From Balneola sp. (lineage in GTDB: Bacteria > Bacteroidota > Rhodothermia > Balneolales > Balneolaceae): a stretch of DNA of 7,883 nt. Under the pieces are notes generated by a model that had not been told where the DNA came from, made no database searches, and worked only from the letters and a program-made list of their open reading frames with translations. Positions 6,743 through 7,883 of the stretch are shown here, one piece after another; positions within the stretch are counted from its first letter, which is position 1, and every line of letters starts with the position of its first letter. Location: assembly GCA_002730655.1 (NCBI GenBank), contig PCAT01000085.1, positions 1 to 7,883 of the forward strand. The letters run 5' to 3'. The translations under genes and the position numbers were made by a program.

Positions 6743-7883
6743 GCGATTTTCCATCATCCAAATTTGAACGTGGTCGAATTATAGCTAAAACTGGGCTGAA
6801 AGTAGGCAGTAATTACGCTCAGCGCTATCTCAAAAAGAGAATAATGGGCAAAGAAAAGAGTGCAAAAGAGTTCCATTCTGAAAATGCACGTGAGGTATTT
6901 AAAGAGTTTACCAAACTAAGAGGTACAGCACTCAAAATTGCTCAAGGTATGAGCATGGATCAAGGCTTTTTGCCTGAAGAATTTGCTGAGGTGATGACCC
7001 AAGCTCAATACAGTGTCCCTCCCATTAACAAGGCATTAGTGCGAGCCATTATAAAACGAGAATTGGGTGAGTATCCTGAGCAGATTTTTGCGCATTTTGA
7101 AGCTGATGCCTTTGCTGCCGCCTCTATCGGACAAGTGCATAAAGCCGTGCTCAAAGACGGCAGAAAAGTAGCCATCAAAATTCAATATCCAAATGTTCGA
7201 GAAACCATTGATTCGGATATGATCGTTGCGAAATCTTTAGCTCGCAGAATTATCAAAAAAGGTCAGGATGTTGACCCTTATTTTGATGAGATTCGTTCAA
7301 CTCTTCTTATTGAAACCGATTACCTACATGAGGGAGCACAAATCAAGGCCTTCAAAGAGCGTTTTGGGAGTGAGCATTTCCTTATTCCTGATTGGATACA
7401 GGAGTACTCAACAGAACGAATTTTGTGTATGAGTTTTCTTGAAGGGCGTCATTTAGGTGATTTTTTAAAGGAAGAACCTTCTCAAGATGAGCGTAACCAT
7501 TTCGGACAACTAATTTGGGAATTCTTTCATGAAGAATTACGGATTGGAGGATATGTTCATGCTGATACCCATCCCGGAAACTTTTTATTTACCTATGATG
7601 GTCGGTTGGGAATTATTGATTTTGGGTGTGTTAAGTTGTTTCCTGACGAATTCTTCACAAATTACCTTAAACTCCTGCCCTGTCACTTGGGTGATAATGA
7701 AGAGGCCATTCGAGAGTTATACACGAAACTAGAAGTCATTAACCCAAATGCGAAAGCTCAATCGAAAGAAGACGAGTATTATAATTTCGCTCGGAACTAT
7801 GGGATTATGTTTTCAAAACCCTATCGATATGATTTTTTTGATTTCAGCAACCCTGACTTTGATAATGAAATAAGGCATTTTAC
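6739..7883 (+). CDS. ABC1/UbiB/COQ8-family atypical kinase (partial, C-terminus off window)
   Basis: The frame opens at ATG 6739, inside the tetR-like stop (ATGA overlap), and stays open for 381 complete codons to the right edge. Every ABC1-kinase landmark is present: the KxGQ-type element as KIAQ (66-69) within RGTALKIAQGMSM, the alanine-rich nucleotide loop AAASIGQVH (126-134), VAIKIQYP with the ATP-site lysine 147, ETDYLHE (192-198), catalytic HADTHPGN (274-281) and the metal-binding IDFG (293-296). KIQYPNV and the IDSD that follows resemble the COQ8/ADCK3 branch more than generic UbiB. In characterised members these proteins are ATPases or kinases aiding isoprenoid quinone or lipid handling at membranes. 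Bacteroidota typically use menaquinone, so a direct ubiquinone role is unlikely here. The usual KxGQ glycine is alanine, a modest deviation. Whether a C-terminal membrane anchor exists cannot be seen. Confidence 0.92.
   Translation, partial: MSDFPSSKFERGRIIAKTGLKVGSNYAQRYLKKRIMGKEKSAKEFHSENAREVFKEFTKLRGTALKIAQGMSMDQGFLPEEFAEVMTQAQYSVPPINKALVRAIIKRELGEYPEQIFAHFEADAFAAASIGQVHKAVLKDGRKVAIKIQYPNVRETIDSDMIVAKSLARRIIKKGQDVDPYFDEIRSTLLIETDYLHEGAQIKAFKERFGSEHFLIPDWIQEYSTERILCMSFLEGRHLGDFLKEEPSQDERNHFGQLIWEFFHEELRIGGYVHADTHPGNFLFTYDGRLGIIDFGCVKLFPDEFFTNYLKLLPCHLGDNEEAIRELYTKLEVINPNAKAQSKEDEYYNFARNYGIMFSKPYRYDFFDFSNPDFDNEIRHF

Noticed and set aside
7529..7732. Plus-strand ORF of 67 codons
   Set aside because: Out-of-frame shadow over the HADTHPGN/IDFG catalytic region of the ABC1 kinase gene.

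Overview
The window is AT-rich bacterial DNA, most likely from the Bacteroidota/Balneolota (FCB) group. This is inferred from a PorZ-like beta-propeller protein with a YPNP...SSGVYF C-terminal sandwich (a type IX secretion hallmark), the near absence of Shine-Dalgarno sequences, and the mix of GT2, YhhQ, TetR and ABC1-kinase genes. I cannot name a genus.

Layout: two transcription blocks diverge from a 197-base gap (5886-6082). Leftward (minus strand) are a YhhQ-type queuosine-precursor transporter (5885-5151), a 145-base gap with a dyad and a possible promoter, then a tight three-gene unit: a secreted PorZ-like protein (5005-2597), a family 2 glycosyltransferase (2595-1864) and a large GT2-plus-polyprenyl-phosphate-transferase-like fusion that starts in a TAATG overlap at 1864 and runs off the left edge. 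Rightward (plus strand) are a TetR-family regulator (6083-6742) and an ABC1/UbiB/COQ8-type atypical kinase overlapping it by 4 bases (6739 to the right edge).

How the genes may work together: the porZ-like and glycosyltransferase genes look co-translated, which suggests a link between type IX secretion or cell-surface anchoring and surface glycan (O-antigen/exopolysaccharide) synthesis. In Porphyromonas, PorZ binds A-LPS, the glycan attached to T9SS cargo, so the linkage is sensible but remains an inference. The TetR-ABC1 pair looks like a self-contained regulated operon, probably concerned with isoprenoid lipid or quinone homeostasis.

The most notable points are the fusion protein, whose C-terminal phosphotransferase part seems to lack the normal catalytic core within the visible sequence, and the PorZ-glycosyltransferase coupling. 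No RNA genes, CRISPR arrays or insertion sequences were seen, and no gene-free stretch exceeds 300 bases.
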